NCBI GenBank assembly: GCA_963082975.1
Contig: OY720350.1
Span: 14,912,910 to 14,976,909, forward strand
DNA length: 64,000 bases
Source of the DNA: Labia minor
Lineage: Eukaryota; Arthropoda; Insecta; Dermaptera; Spongiphoridae
Reading direction: 5' to 3'
The notes under the pieces are model-generated. The model was given only the letters and a program-made list of their open reading frames with translations. It searched no databases and had not been told where the DNA came from. Both the position numbers and the translations under genes were made by a program. Positions 21,398-32,909 of this stretch are shown here, in pieces. Every line of letters starts with the position of its first letter. Positions within the stretch are counted from its first letter, which is position 1.

Positions 21398-22212
21398 CGA
21401 GGTCTGTTCAAAAAAATAGGTAAATTTTGGGCTGTACACATTCGATTATCGAATTTTATTTTTTTGTTTTTTTTTGTTATGTTGGTACACATATGTTTCA
21501 TGTTGGCATTATCAGCCATTTTAGATTAGTAGTTAAAGTATTAAAAGTTAGTTACGTTTGTGTGTGTTCTTCGATTTTTTAAAGAATTTATTAAATTTTG
21601 CGTTAAAAATGAAATAAAGTGCTCCAACGCACTTAAAATGTTGACTGTGGCATTCGGCGAGTCTACTTTGTCTCAAAAAAATGTTTATAAAGTGGTACAA
21701 GCGCTTTAAAAAAGCACGCCAAGTTCGATCAAATGTGAAGGATTTGTTCACTGTTTTCTTCGATTACAATGGCGTGGTGCATCATGAGTTCTTGCCAACA
21801 GGTCGTACTGTTAATAAGGAATACCACAAGGAAGTTATGCAACGTTTGCGTGAAGCAATACGGCGCAACGCATCGGAATTGTGGAAAAACAAATCATGGT
21901 TTCTGCAACACGATAATGCACCAGCTCACCTATTATTGGTTGTTCGTGATTTTTTGGCCAAAAACAACACCATTATCATGCCTCAACCACCGTATTCACT
22001 AGATTTGGCTCCCTGCGACTCTTTCCTATTCCCAAAACTGAGGAGACCATTGAAAGGAAAGCGTTTTGCCACAATTGATGAGATAAGATAAAGTCGGAAT
22101 CGAAGATCGAGCTGAAAAGCACATTTCAGACGATTGGAAGAAGCGCTGGCATAAGTGCATTATATCTGAGAGGAATTACTTTGCAGGGGACAAAATGCAT
22201 ATTGATGAATAA
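21398..22212 (+). mobile_element. Irritans-type mariner remnant (3' terminus lost)
   Basis: The left terminus CGAGGTCTGTTCAAAAAA follows TA at 21396-21397 and is the standard irritans-type mariner end. The body carries the transposase pseudogene. After the stop at 22210-22212 no inverted partner of the left terminus is found, so the right end is missing or too decayed to see. Confidence 0.85.
21609..22212 (+). pseudogene. Irritans-type mariner transposase pseudogene
   Basis: Reading with frame corrections: an N-terminal piece (LKMLTVAFGESTLS, then KWYKRFKKAR after a +1 shift near 21689), directly joined to KARQVRSNVK and FFDYNGVVHHEFLPTG. The segment with the first catalytic Asp is deleted between the two. 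QHDNAPAH and SLDLAPCD keep the second and third. The frame then stops at 22089-22091 and the natural C-terminus appears in another frame (DWKKRWHKCIISERNYFAG to the stop at 22210-22212). So one large deletion and at least two frameshifts or stops are present. Confidence 0.9.
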
Positions 22213-23257
22213 ATAGACTTAAAATTTATATTTTTATTTATAAATTATTATTTGAGTGTAATTTCATGTTTACTGTACATCATGTTTACTACTGTCACGA
22301 TTAACTTATATAAATTTATGTAATTATATGTATCAGGAAGTAGAATATAAATAAAAATTACAAGTAATAAGATCGTGAGAGATGATTATGATTCATTCAT
22401 ATTTATTTGCATCATTAGACTACACATCAATGATTAAATCTATCGATCGTATTTTCTCCAAAGGTTTCCATGCATATTAACGACCTTGAAAATCGTAATT
22501 ATATTTTGCAATGTAAAAATAAGCAATATTTATAATTTTCACTTGATTGAAAGTAATGCCTCTTAATAGGAATATATACTAATAATTTCGCGGGTGGATA
22601 GACTCGTTCTATTAAAATTAATTACCGCCTTATATGGAAACGGAAAATGTCCAAGTACCGTTGAATTGTTTTCTTTTAAAGAATCATATTCAAGAGATAA
22701 GAGGTAATTTATGTGAAATATATGAATGGATACAATCAAATATCAACAAATTATTTTAATATATATCATGAAAATTTTCTTACTATATATAATTAATTAA
22801 TTAACTTAATTTAATAATAAATTATAAAATTTTTAAATTATTTATCAAATAGATTAAAATGGACATATGGATCCTCATGAAAATAGATATTGAATATGTA
22901 TTTTGGTTTCAACACACAAAATAAATAAAAATTTTCATATTTGAATAAATATTTATTAAAACTGATGAAATTTTTTAAATTTAACAAATAACATTTTTTT
23001 TGTATGAAAAATAAAATGTTACAGTAGCATATACAATATTTATTCATGAAATTTATGATAAGATGGGAATTATGATTTTCCTATTTTTCGATATATAATT
23101 AGAAATGCCCATGAAATAATGACGAAGCTTTCCAAATAAACATTTCAAAATAGTGAAAGAGTTTTTACCTCGATCCATTATTATTGTTATTTATTTATTT
23201 ATTCATTCATTTAAAGGGAATAAATATATATTTTGATATTTTCAAAAGAAAAATGAA
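22213..23257. other. AT-rich spacer
   Basis: AT-rich sequence with a slightly GC-richer patch near 22440-22640. No gene recognised; the 69-codon minus frame at 22838-23047 is low-complexity. Confidence 0.55.
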
Positions 23258-23706
23258 CACAGAACCGACTGACGATTTGAAATAAATTAATTTCCAAACA
23301 ACATTATATATAAGTATATATATATAAAGTATCAAAAAAAAATATTTTTAAGACTAGAATTAAAATGAAAATTAAATTAATATTATCTTGGTTTTTATTT
23401 TTAGTTTAATTAATCAATTATTTATCACTATTATATTTTAAGTGAAATATTTTCCGACAATGAATATAAAATTAATACTTTGTAAACTACCACTTCCTGT
23501 TTGTTGAGCCATTCAAGATATACACGTCCATACGGACACACAACGGACACACGGACAGACGCACGGACGGACGGACGGACAGACATCATGCTAAAAATAC
23601 TTTATTCTGTTAACAAAATGCATGATTCGTGGAGATATGTAAAAATCTCCACATGTGAAATTTGTTGTGTGAAAACAATACCTTCCCTTCCTATCGTCGG
23701 TAAAAA
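23258..23706 (-). mobile_element. HINE-like family B, variant copy B2
   Basis: On the minus strand it starts with TTTTTACCGACGATAGGAAG. It holds the shared 5' monomer, a GGAC/GACG microsatellite (23532-23582), and ends with CAAATCGTCAGTCGGTTC at 23262-23280. Its middle differs from the main B type but matches copy B4 (35053-35527), for example AGTGAAATATTTTCCGACAA, so B2 and B4 form a subfamily. The terminal hairpin is lost here. Confidence 0.75.
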
Positions 23707-24330
23707 TTAATATAATGTAAAAATTTAATATTGTTCGATATATTTTATATATTAGGAATTAACATATGTCTTCGTATCTATTTATATGTTTCGCCCGGGT
23801 CAAATGCCAAATTTTTTTTGTCTCATTCATACTCATTCACACATAGAATTTGCAATAAAATTTCATGACAAATGCTCTATACAAGCATGAAAATCATCCA
23901 AAAAGCATTTTTGACCTTAGAAAAATGTTTTTTTTCTATTACTATTTTAAAGCTGCACTGATAATCACGAAGTTATAAAACTTTTTATAAGTTTTTCTAA
24001 AATCTGTCACTCTTATCACAGTGCCGCCTGGGGCAAATATCCCTTCCCTGCTAAATAGACGATTGATTATATAGTATATAATTTACATACATTTATAGAT
24101 TTTTGTCTTAATTCTTAAATTTTCATAAATAAAAACAATTAGAAACTAGTATAAATTGTCTTAGAAAACTTAGAAAAAGATAATTTTCATATCTATAGTG
24201 GTAAAATATACTATAAGTTGAAAATGTACCTATATCTTCAATTATATAATAATTAATTAATATATTTTCTATCGATAAAATAATAAAAGAATGGGTCAAG
24301 ATATTTGATCTCAGTGTATTTTTCTTATAA
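23707..24330. other. AT-rich spacer with unassigned patch
   Basis: 23790-24060 is slightly GC-richer (TTTCGCCCGGGTCAAATGCC and CAGTGCCGCCTGGGGCAAAT) and could be a decayed transposon body. No termini or frame were identified. The remainder is AT-rich. Confidence 0.4.
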
Positions 24331-24896
24331 AATAAGTTGACCTGTGGCCAGGCACAGAACGGACCGACGGTTTGAAATAAATTTCCAGCTTCAGAAACAA
24401 TTTTAAATAATTTTAATATATCTATTAATGCAATAAAAACAGATATGGATATAACATAAATATTTTTATTTTATTTATAATATATCAGGAGGCGCTGGCT
24501 GTGTCGTCATGAAGGGCTGGGTGACGTCCTATAATTTTAAATTAAGAAAAAGCTAATGAAGATGATTTTTCCCGAGGATAAAACCAATACAAAGTGCATG
24601 ATTCGTGGAGATATGTAAAAAATCTCCTTATGTGAAATTTGGTGTGAAAATAATCCTGATTGAGTTGATCAATTCATCAAACTGATGTATTAAGTAAATA
24701 TACCAAATTTTATCAAAATCCGTTGAGCCGTTTAAGTTGTACTCATCTATACGGACGGACAGACGGACAGACATCATGCTAAAAATACTTTTTTCTGTTA
24801 ACAAATTGCATGATTCGTTGAGATACGCAAAAATCTCCACATCTGAAATTAGGTGTGAAAACAATACCTCCCTCACTATCCTCGGCCGGTAAAAAT
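24331..24896 (-). mobile_element. HINE-like family B, copy B3
   Basis: Both ends present: the 3' end at 24331 (complement of ATAAGTTGACCTGTGGCCAG) and the 5' end at 24896 (after TTTTTACCGGCCGAGG). The GACG microsatellite is at 24752-24772. It is slightly shorter than B5 because part of the second monomer is missing. Confidence 0.82.
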
Positions 24897-25877
24897 TAAG
24901 TAAAAATAATTTAAAAATAATTTTCCAAAATGAATTTTTCTTCAATTTTCAAAAATAATGAAGGTATTTTCACATCTATCTACCCTATTTGTTAGGAATA
25001 TGGCAACGCAGCATCCCTTCTGGGTACATGGATCGATATTGCGTTGGGTCCAGAGGGAGAGATGTCAAGGCTACACTAGCAAATCAATAGAATTCATTTG
25101 TTCTGCACTTGCACTCCCCTTTAAAGACATATATATATATATATATAATTGTTATCAATTACATTTAGATCATAAATTATAACCGAGACATCGTTAAAAG
25201 AGACATCATGAACCCTCTGTTATATTAATAGTATATGAGTATATGCCAATGTGAGTTTGGGTTTATAATCTCATGGGAATATTTGTGAAATCCAATACAT
25301 ACTTATTAAACGTACTCCATTGTTTTAGTGTAAAAATAATAAAATAATTTTTTTTTTTTTTAATTTTAGGGTAAATGTATCAGTAGTTGACAGTGTGCCA
25401 CTTGTACATTTAATATCAGATAATAAAACTTATATTTGTCTAAAAATTTCTAAATCCGCGCTATAAGAAAGTAATTCCTTTTATATTGAAGATGTGTAAA
25501 TATAAAAGTTTTGAATCACCGTCTGAGTAAACGGCATAACATTTATTTTTTATAGAATCGAACAAATGAATATTTTAATATTTTGTACTTCGAATGCTTA
25601 AGGAGGCAATCTCTCTCTCTCTCTCTCTCACTCATTTTTATTTTTATTTTTGTTTTTAGTAATGACATCAATATTAAAAATTATTAATTGAATGTCCATA
25701 TTACCTAATTTTAAGGGTGTCAATGTTAAAAAAAATTATAAAAAAAAAAAAAAATAAAAAATTGCATTGGTTGGCAGATAAATTCTTCATTATTAACCAA
25801 TGAATCATCACACAAAATGCAAATTGATATCTGATAAAAAAATAGAAGATAATCAATTTCTTCTTAAAAAGTTGTCC
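24897..25877. other. AT-rich DNA with a GC-richer islet
   Basis: 24955-25125 is GC-richer; a 74-codon plus frame from 24958 includes ATQHPFWVHGSILRWVQRER but matches no known domain. It could be an exon or regulatory DNA. A (TA)n tract at 25129-25146 and a (CT)n tract at 25610-25629 follow. The rest is AT-rich. Confidence 0.35.
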
Positions 25878-25885
25878 TTATAGTG

Positions 25886-26190
25886 CAGCGGTCGGTGAAC
25901 CGGGGTAAATTACCCCAAATGGGATAAAAATGAAATTTTTTGGGATAAAAATGAAACTTTTGTGAGTAAAAAAGTATATATTTTTAATTTGCTATTTTAT
26001 AAACCTGTTAGTATTTTTACAAATTAAATTTTTACTCATTGTTTTCTTTTCAAAATGATCATGGGGGACTTTTAATAGGAAAGATGCTAAAATAAGGGGA
26101 TTTCGTTTTGTTTTTGCTCTTCACTATGGGGTAATATCATCTAACACAAAATATTTTGGGGTAATGATTAAAAAAATTCCCCGACCGCGG
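25886..26190. mobile_element. hAT-like MITE (GCGGTCGG family), perfect TSD
   Basis: A 305-bp element starting CAGCGGTCGGTGAACC and ending CCCCGACCGCGG, flanked by the identical octamer TTATAGTG (25878-25885 and 26191-26198). It has no coding capacity. A sister copy with a longer inserted body lies at 50159-50737. The CAG start and 8-bp duplication place it in the hAT superfamily. Confidence 0.88.
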
Positions 26191-26198
26191 TTATAGTG

Positions 26199-27048
26199 TC
26201 AACTACTGGTACAATCACTTTAGATCATATTAGAACAAAAAATAATTAAATTTATAATAAATAAAATTTGTAAATGTAATACAAGTATATAATATACTTT
26301 TTTTATATACTTTCAATACAAAAAATAGGCAATTATTATAAACATAATCCAACTACTTGAAAAAAAGCAAGACATAATTGAAAGCAAACGTTTGTAAATT
26401 ATTGTTTATATCAATAAAATGTTTAAATAAAAAAAATAATATAATTAGTTATAATACACGACTAGAATTTGTACATCAATTAATAAAAGTCCAAATATTA
26501 TTTTATAATTATAAAAGAAAAAGAAAAAAGAAATTTGTTCTTTTAATCATAATGTTGTATGAATTTAAATTTATTTAATAATCATTAAAAGAAAATGTAA
26601 ATTAATACTGATTGTAGTTTAAATTAGTGTCATATTGATACATTATTAAATTACTTTGTCATCAAGATTAATTATAATCTAATTAACAACTAAATCAATA
26701 AAGTTGTCACTTTCTTCATTACTAACTCATTATTCTTCCGTTAAAATTTATTTTAATATATTTCAATAGATATATATGTATTAGTATAAAAAAAGATTTC
26801 AATTGATTGTTCAAGTAGATACAGATATCGGTTCATTGATTTGACATTAAAATTAATAAAATCAATATAGTAATATAATTAGATTATCAGAAAAAGACTT
26901 AATGGGGAAGGGGATGGGTTTAAAGTATTTGACTGTATAAAAATAAATAACAACATTAAAAAAAAATTAATAAGCTAAAAGTAAATTATCTATTGAAAAT
27001 AAAAATATAAAGAAAAATTTTTAATTAAATTTTGTAAATTACTAAAAG
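26199..27048. other. AT-rich spacer
   Basis: AT-rich sequence with a low-complexity 66-codon frame; nothing recognised. Confidence 0.6.
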
Positions 27049-27154
27049 AGAAATCAGGAAATTTTCGATGTCGAGATTTTGATGTTTTTATACGTTTTGA
27101 GGGTTCCTGAATCATTTCACTAAGATTGAGAAAAATGTTGTGTGTAGATATTTT
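27049..27154 (+). mobile_element. HINE-like family A, 5' fragment A6
   Basis: Contains only the 5' segment from GAAATTTTCGATGTCGAG to GAGAAAAATGTTGTGTG, then passes directly into the duplicated block (27155-27455). The terminal hairpin and everything after the microsatellite are missing. Confidence 0.7.
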
Positions 27155-27455
27155 TTGCTAATTTAAACAAATAATATGTTTTAGGTGTATCTATATAAAT
27201 TTTAGATAGTGAAAGTAATAAATTTAAAAAATAAAAAAAAGACTTTTCTTATAAAAATTTTAAAATTGACTAAAATTAGTAATGATATGCAATTATTTTT
27301 AAAACAATGCGTAATTCTTTTTGTATGAATAACTAATTAATAAGAGATTCTTTTTATTAATTCAACCTCCAAATTTATTAATTATTTAATTTAAGAAATT
27401 ATTTTAATTCCAATATTTTCATTTGTATGGACCTTCAGATTTTAATTGTAATTTT
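27155..27455. repeat. Duplicated block, inverted partner at 19121-19430
   Basis: Inverted near-identical copy of 19121-19430, for example GATTCTTTTTATTAATTCAA. It is sandwiched between two same-orientation A fragments (A6 and A7), which suggests A copies mediated the rearrangement. Confidence 0.85.
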
Positions 27456-27836
27456 TACTATCTCGCCAGAGATCACGAAAATTTTCGATGTTAAGATTTT
27501 AATGTTTTTATACGTTTTGAAGGTTCCTGAATCATTTTCACTAAGGTTGAGAAAAATGTCTGTATGTATATATGTAGACAAGATTAGGCTAAAACGGTTT
27601 GAGCTAAAATAATTCAAAATTCGTAGTTTTCTATCAACTTTTGAGAAAATATTAATGTAGTATCGGAATGTATTAATTTTTTTCCCCCTAAACTGACCGT
27701 AAAAATAAAGATATATGTTTGATAGATTTTTACATGATTAAAAATTGTATAAAACTGCTATATATAGAATTTCACCTTTTTGAATCGCTGAAAGTACCGG
27801 AATTAATTTTTTAACACTCTGGCGAGATAGTAAAAA
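27456..27836 (+). mobile_element. HINE-like family A, copy A7 with aberrant 3' end
   Basis: Begins at the 5' terminus (ACTATCTCGCCAGAGATCAC, the A5-type variant) and runs to TTTTTTAACACT at about 27818. There the normal 3' third is replaced by CTGGCGAGATAGTAAAAA, an inverted copy of the family's own 5' terminus. The element is thus bounded by two 5' ends facing each other. Confidence 0.78.
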
Positions 27837-28666
27837 TGTATCATTTAATAAAAATCCAATCTTTTGTTTGCAATATTTCTATGTAAAGTGTTCTTTCTTG
27901 TATTTTTTTTTCAAGGGTTAGAACTGTTAGTCACATTTCAAAGTCCTCCCCTTCCATTTCATATGCCTCTCTTGGCTAAGCAGGTGATTATGAGTGTGGG
28001 AGTTCATTGTACTCAAAGCACCCACTCCATGTAACACCTAAAATGTTTTCTTTAAGTCTTTGTTAAACTGGCTATTTATTGTTTTTGTATGCACGATAGA
28101 AAATATATGTATGTGTACCTATACAATTCCATTTACGTTGAAAATACAAATTATGTTAACGTCGGCGTTTACTATTACTAAAAACTGTCCCCTTTATATG
28201 GTTTTGATTTTATGAAATAAATTTCAGGAAACCGCCCTTCATTCATTTATTCATTCATTCAAGGAACTAATCATTTCCTATATTATTATTATTATTATTA
28301 TTACTTATATTCTTTTCTTCGTTTTCTTTCTCTATTCATAATCAAGATAATTCTTTCAGAATATACCTACTTATTTATTTTTTTAAGGTGTGGTTTGCAA
28401 GTCACTTGTTAGGCTTTTGTTCAGATAACATCAAAAGTTTACAACAATTTTTTCAGTTTTCTTTTCCCAAAACCTATAAATGGGATATTTCCAAACTATG
28501 TGAAAAATAATAATGTCGATCATTTTTTCTAGAAATATTAAATTTTGTTGTTCAATTCTTTTTTTTTTAAGTTCCCGATTAACGGATACCAATTGAAAGG
28601 GGCGTTTATTTTAACTTAAGAAAATAATTTTGAAAAATTTAGCATCTTTGAATTATTAATAATTCT
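27837..28666. other. AT-rich DNA with a GC-richer patch
   Basis: 27925-28060 has near-normal composition (GTCCTCCCCTTCCATTTC and GAGTGTGGGAGTTC) but no open frame or known motif. Tandem TTA units lie at about 28282-28301. Confidence 0.4.
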
Positions 28667-29234
28667 CGTCGAGATAGTATTGCGATCACGAAAATTTTCG
28701 ATGTCGAGATTTTTATGTTTTTATACGTTTTGTAGGTCCCTGAGTCATTTTTCACTAAGGTTGAGAAAAATGTGTGTATGTATGTAGACAAGATTACGCA
28801 AAAATGGTTTGAGCTAGATTATGAAATTTGGTATAAGGGCATTATTCAAAATTCGTAGTTTTCAATCAACTTTTAAGAAATGTAGCTCAACCAGAAGAGG
28901 GTCATTACCTACAACGTTTTTATTTTTTTTCCTCTAAAGTGACACTAAAAATAAAGATATATGTTTGATAATTTTAAAAATTGTATAAAACTACTATATA
29001 TAGAATTTCAACTTGATTGAATCGCTGAAAGTACCAGAATTAATTTTTTAACACTGCAAATCTCACGCGCCAACACGGGACGTGGTGCCATCAACAATGA
29101 ACCAAACATGCGCTGATTTAATAAATATTATTTATTAATTTTAATTAATAATTAATTAAATTTAATTTAAATATAATATATGTTAATTAATCCAATTCAA
29201 ATTTGCGAGATAGTCGAATGGAGACACTCCAGCT
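28667..29234 (+). mobile_element. HINE-like family A, copy A8
   Basis: Near full length. The 5' end has GAGATAGTATTGCGATCAC with the outer arm of its hairpin damaged (CTCGTC). The 3' end is intact, with GCGAGATAGTCGAATGGAG and CACTCCAGCTT at 29234. The microsatellite is reduced to GTGTATGTATGT. It is a good reference copy for the family. Confidence 0.85.
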
Positions 29235-30125
29235 TATTTGAAAGAAATTAAGTAATTTCAATTTTAGTTTTTAGGTGCATATATATATATATATATATAT
29301 ATGTAAAAGAAATAAAAATTATAGCTCAGTTATTAGTTTAAGATTACCAAATATTTTTGACAAACGTTAGTATAAATGGTGACGTAATTCCTGACCGTGA
29401 CGTGTGTCATAGTAGAAAATTCAATGTGCGACCGCTTGGCTTAAAGTAACATCCACCGGGAGAAGAAAAGAGCTTGGATTACATCATAAATATTGAAGGT
29501 TAAAAATAAAAACCATTCGTTTAATATCCACATAGCTATGCTTAGTCTTAACTCACTCATATAATATTTAAATAAACATTTTCAATATAAAAAAAAAAAA
29601 AGTGAAATATTTTAATTTAATCAAAAGTAATAATAATAATAAACACATTCATATCAATTTGCATATTTTAATATAAAAATATGAGAAAAAAAAATTATTA
29701 ATAGTATTATTCTGATATTATTGAAAGGTCGTTTAAAAGGAAAGGTGAAAGTGGTTCTCTTGATTTACATTTTTTTTTTTATTTTATTTATGAATGATGT
29801 GAAAAAAGGAAGTAAAAAAATATATTGAATTAAAAATATAGACATTCCTTTTTTTTCAACTACCGTTTTTAATAATTATCTAAATAAACATAAGATAAAA
29901 AAAAAATAAGAATTATATACTAAACTTCTTGAACAACTTAAAAATAATTAATTTCCGTTTATATTAATTAATATTTTTAAAAATAAAAGTTAGTTTCTTA
30001 TTATATAAAAAAAAATTAAAATCATTTTGTTATACTCATAATTTATAATAATAGAATAAATTTGGTTAAATCTACATTATAAATTTAAATAATTTGTCAA
30101 GAAATTGGTGAAAAAAATATTCATT
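29235..30125. other. AT-rich DNA with a possible regulatory islet
   Basis: A (TA)n tract at 29279-29302. The patch 29376-29490 is GC-richer and contains TGACGTAA (29382-29389) and TGACGTG (29399-29405), close to the CREB/ATF consensus. No gene was identified beside it. Remaining sequence is AT-rich. Confidence 0.35.
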
Positions 30126-30251
30126 ATTTTTACTATCTAGCCAGAGATAATATTGCGATCACGAAAATTTTCGATGTCGAGATTTTGATGTTTTTATACG
30201 TTTTGAAGGCCCCTGAGTCATTTTCACTAAGGTTGAGAAAAATGTCTGTCG

Positions 30252-30282
<31 letters not shown>

Positions 30283-31460
30283 GACAAGATTACGCAAAAA
30301 TGGTTTTAGCTCGAATAATGAAATTTGTTACATGGGCATGATTCAAAATTCGTAGTTTTCTATCAACTTTTGAGAAATGTAGCTCATTCAGAAAAGGACC
30401 ATTTCCTACCACGTTTTCATTTTTTTCCTCTAAACCAGTGATTATCAACCTTGTTTTTTACCGCGGCACACTTTTAACCGTTTAAAAATTTGGCGGCACA
30501 TAAATAAAAAGATAAGTATAAAAGGTATTTACTTATTTAGCATATTGAAAAAATTGAAAAAAAAAGTCGGGAATGTTTAAGAGCTTGATCGCAAAAACAT
30601 TTTACCTTTTTTTTTTAACATAAATATAAAATACTTAAATAAGTACTTTTTCTTAATTTGAACTTTACATTTGTAAAATTTGGCGGCACACAAAAGTGCC
30701 CCGGCACAGTGATTGAGAATCACTGCTCTAAACTGACCGTAAAAATAAAGATACATGTTTGAGAGTTTTTCACATGATTAAAAATTGTATAAAACTGCTA
30801 TATATTTAACCTTAATTGAATCGCTGAAAGTACCAGAATTAATTTTTTAAGTTTTTTAAAACGTTGACTTTCAATCACGCGCCAGCATGTAATGTGGGGT
30901 CATCAACAAAGAGCCTAACGCGCGCTGGCGCGTGTTGAGGGGTTCTGTCTCAGAAGTCAGTTTAAATTAAATTTCTCAATTTCTTCTTCAAAGAATCGAA
31001 GGAAGTTAATATTATATATTAATGGTAATATAAATTTGTATACGATTAAAAATAATTTTCCTGTTTAATACATATTCGAATTGCACTATCCATATAAATA
31101 TATGTAATTGTATACACATTGAACATCCTATATAAGAGATGCAATGGATACATCAATTGCTACGTCCCCGTTGAGTATCTGGCAATGAATTTAATTTTTA
31201 TCAAAACTATGATAAAAGTTAAATGTAGCTAAAAGCAGTTGAAAACAAATGCTATTTTATAAATTTGCGCAACTCACAAAAATGTAATATTAAGCCTAAG
31301 TCTTCTTAATTCAATAAAATGTTTGTTATCAGTGAAAATTATGTTAAAAACCTTAAATCCTATGATCGGATAGAATAAAATTTTAATTTAATTTTCAAAT
31401 ATAGAAAAGAAAGCTTGATTATCCAATTCAAATTTGTGAGATAGACGAAAGGAGATACAG
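30126..31460 (+). mobile_element. HINE-like family A, copy A9, interrupted
   Basis: The 5' end at 30126 (ACTATCTAGCCAGAGATAAT) and the core run to about 30915. A hAT MITE is inserted at 30436-30725 within CCTCTAAAC|TGACCGTAAA. After about 30955 there are some 460 bp of non-A sequence. The 3' end (CCAATTCAAATTTGTGAGAT, then a degenerate hairpin) reappears at 31419-31460. The GT microsatellite is at 30249-30271. Confidence 0.7.
30436..30725. mobile_element. hAT MITE nested in family A, perfect TSD
   Basis: A 290-bp sister of 17694-17982. Its termini CAGTGATTATCAACC and GATTGAGAATCACTG are flanked by the identical octamer CTCTAAAC (30428-30435 and 30726-30733). Removing it and one octamer restores the normal family A sequence. 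The order of events is therefore clear: A9 first, MITE later. Confidence 0.95.
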
Positions 31461-31883
31461 CAGATTTTTGTTTTTCATTAATGATATTAATAAAAATTAA
31501 TATTAAATATTTATTTTTAAAATAATATAAGTTTTTTTTTTATTTTAAATTCTCATCAAAACACATGCAACTACAAAAATTAGTTATAAGTTCAGTAGCG
31601 TTTCTAGAAGATAATAAATGGGATTTCTTAGAAAATTGAGTTTCGTAAATTGACTTTGTTAAATAAAATTCTGAGATTGAATTTACAGGTAAGTAACGGT
31701 AGATAGCACTGTCACTTGATTTCTTTCATTCTGTATCGATTTATTTAAAAAGTTAGCAAAAAAATAGATTTCTTCAATATACATTTAAAAATATAAAGGG
31801 GAAAGAAACCCCTACAGGTAAGAGCTCACTCAAGTTGAGTTGATAGAAAAGGCAAGGAAGGGACCGGTGAAAAGAGCGGAACT
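31461..31883. other. AT-rich DNA followed by GC-richer upstream patch
   Basis: AT-rich to about 31780, with ACAGGTAAGTAACGG at 31686 (donor-like). 31800-31883 is GC-richer and leads into the TATA-containing segment. No coding frame recognised. Confidence 0.35.
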
Positions 31884-31975
31884 TTATAAAAGGTGGATTC
31901 GAGGTCAGAAGAGGGACAAACAGAGAGCTTTTGTCATCAAACATCCACTCTGGCTTGCCTGCTTTCCTTCCCTAA
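31884..31975 (+). promoter_or_regulatory. Possible core promoter (TATAAAAG)
   Basis: TATAAAAG at 31885-31892 lies in a GC-richer stretch, with TCAGAA about 20 nt downstream as a weak initiator candidate. A pyrimidine-rich segment to 31973 follows. No coding exon follows within view, so the transcript, if any, is unknown. Chance occurrence in AT-rich DNA is the main alternative; the GC-rich setting makes that somewhat less likely. Confidence 0.25.
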
Positions 31976-32086
31976 GTTAATATTTGCTTATCATTATTAA
32001 TACGACCGAATTACCTTCCATGCTATCAACCTTGAGAGTTAATTTAAAATGAATATTACTTAAATGTATTTGTATGTATTTACTTT

Positions 32087-32120
<34 letters not shown>

Positions 32121-32427
32121 ATAAAATCTCAGTCATTTGTTAACATCAAACAGTTATTAAATATCAACAAATAAAAGATTTTTCATGCTATGGTGTTTTT
32201 ATTTCTCTTTTGTTTCATTAAAAGTAAAAAATAATTTTATCAATGAATCAAGTTAGGATACTTTTCAGGTAATGTTTTCATCCCTTTTTCAAAAAAAAAA
32301 ACAACCTAAAATCGTTTTATATAAATAATAATAATATAGATATATAATTAAAAGATTTTAGTTTATATTTTTGGGTGAAAATTTGATTTTTTATATAATA
32401 TAATTATGATATATGATAGTGTAATAA
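31976..32427. other. AT-rich spacer with TA microsatellite
   Basis: Contains (TA)n at about 32088-32117. No gene recognised. Confidence 0.6.
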
Positions 32428-32429
32428 TA

Positions 32430-32907
32430 CGAGGGTGATTCAACAAGTACTTAGCCTCACCGCCCGATGGCGCTGCTATCACAAAAAGTTTTACCATCAT
32501 GTAGTACATTCTTTTACTAGCCTACTGTCAAAGTTTCAGTCAATTCCATTCACTAGTTTTGTTTTGACAGCCTTTGGAAGCGAGCGTGTCGACTAGTTGT
32601 AAAAAGAACAATATCGTTCGGTGATTAGATTCTTATTTTTGGAAGGAAAAACGCGCAGCGAAATTAAAGGTAGCTTCGGTGACTCTTCTCCTTCGATGGC
32701 GACCGTCAAAAATTGGTACGATATTGTTTTTTTTTCCATTTGTGTACAACTGATCGACACGCTCGTTTCCAAAGGATGTCAAAACAAAATTAGTGAAGGG
32801 AATTGACTGAAACTTTGACAGTAGGCTAGTAAAAGAATGTACTACATGATGGTAAAACTCTTTTTGATAGCAGCACCATCGGGCGGCGAGGCTGAGAATG
32901 ACTCTCG
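32430..32907 (+). mobile_element. Mariner MITE with ~175-bp terminal repeats
   Basis: A 478-bp element flanked by TA (32428-32429 and 32908-32909). Its termini CGAGGGTGATTCAACAAG and the inverted counterpart extend inwards for about 175 bp at over 90 percent agreement. The central 100 bp keep one piece of transposase on the plus strand: EQYRSVIRFLFLEGK, SFGDSSPSMATVKNWYD. This is the mariner N-terminal helix-turn-helix. The rest of the transposase is deleted. Confidence 0.9.
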
Positions 32908-32909
32908 TA

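Noticed and set aside
27049..27154. Tc1/mariner ends for the family A fragments because of TA flanks
   Set aside because: Intact A copies end next to poly-T and CTT|AT without a TA duplication, and the inverted repeat is subterminal on the 3' side.
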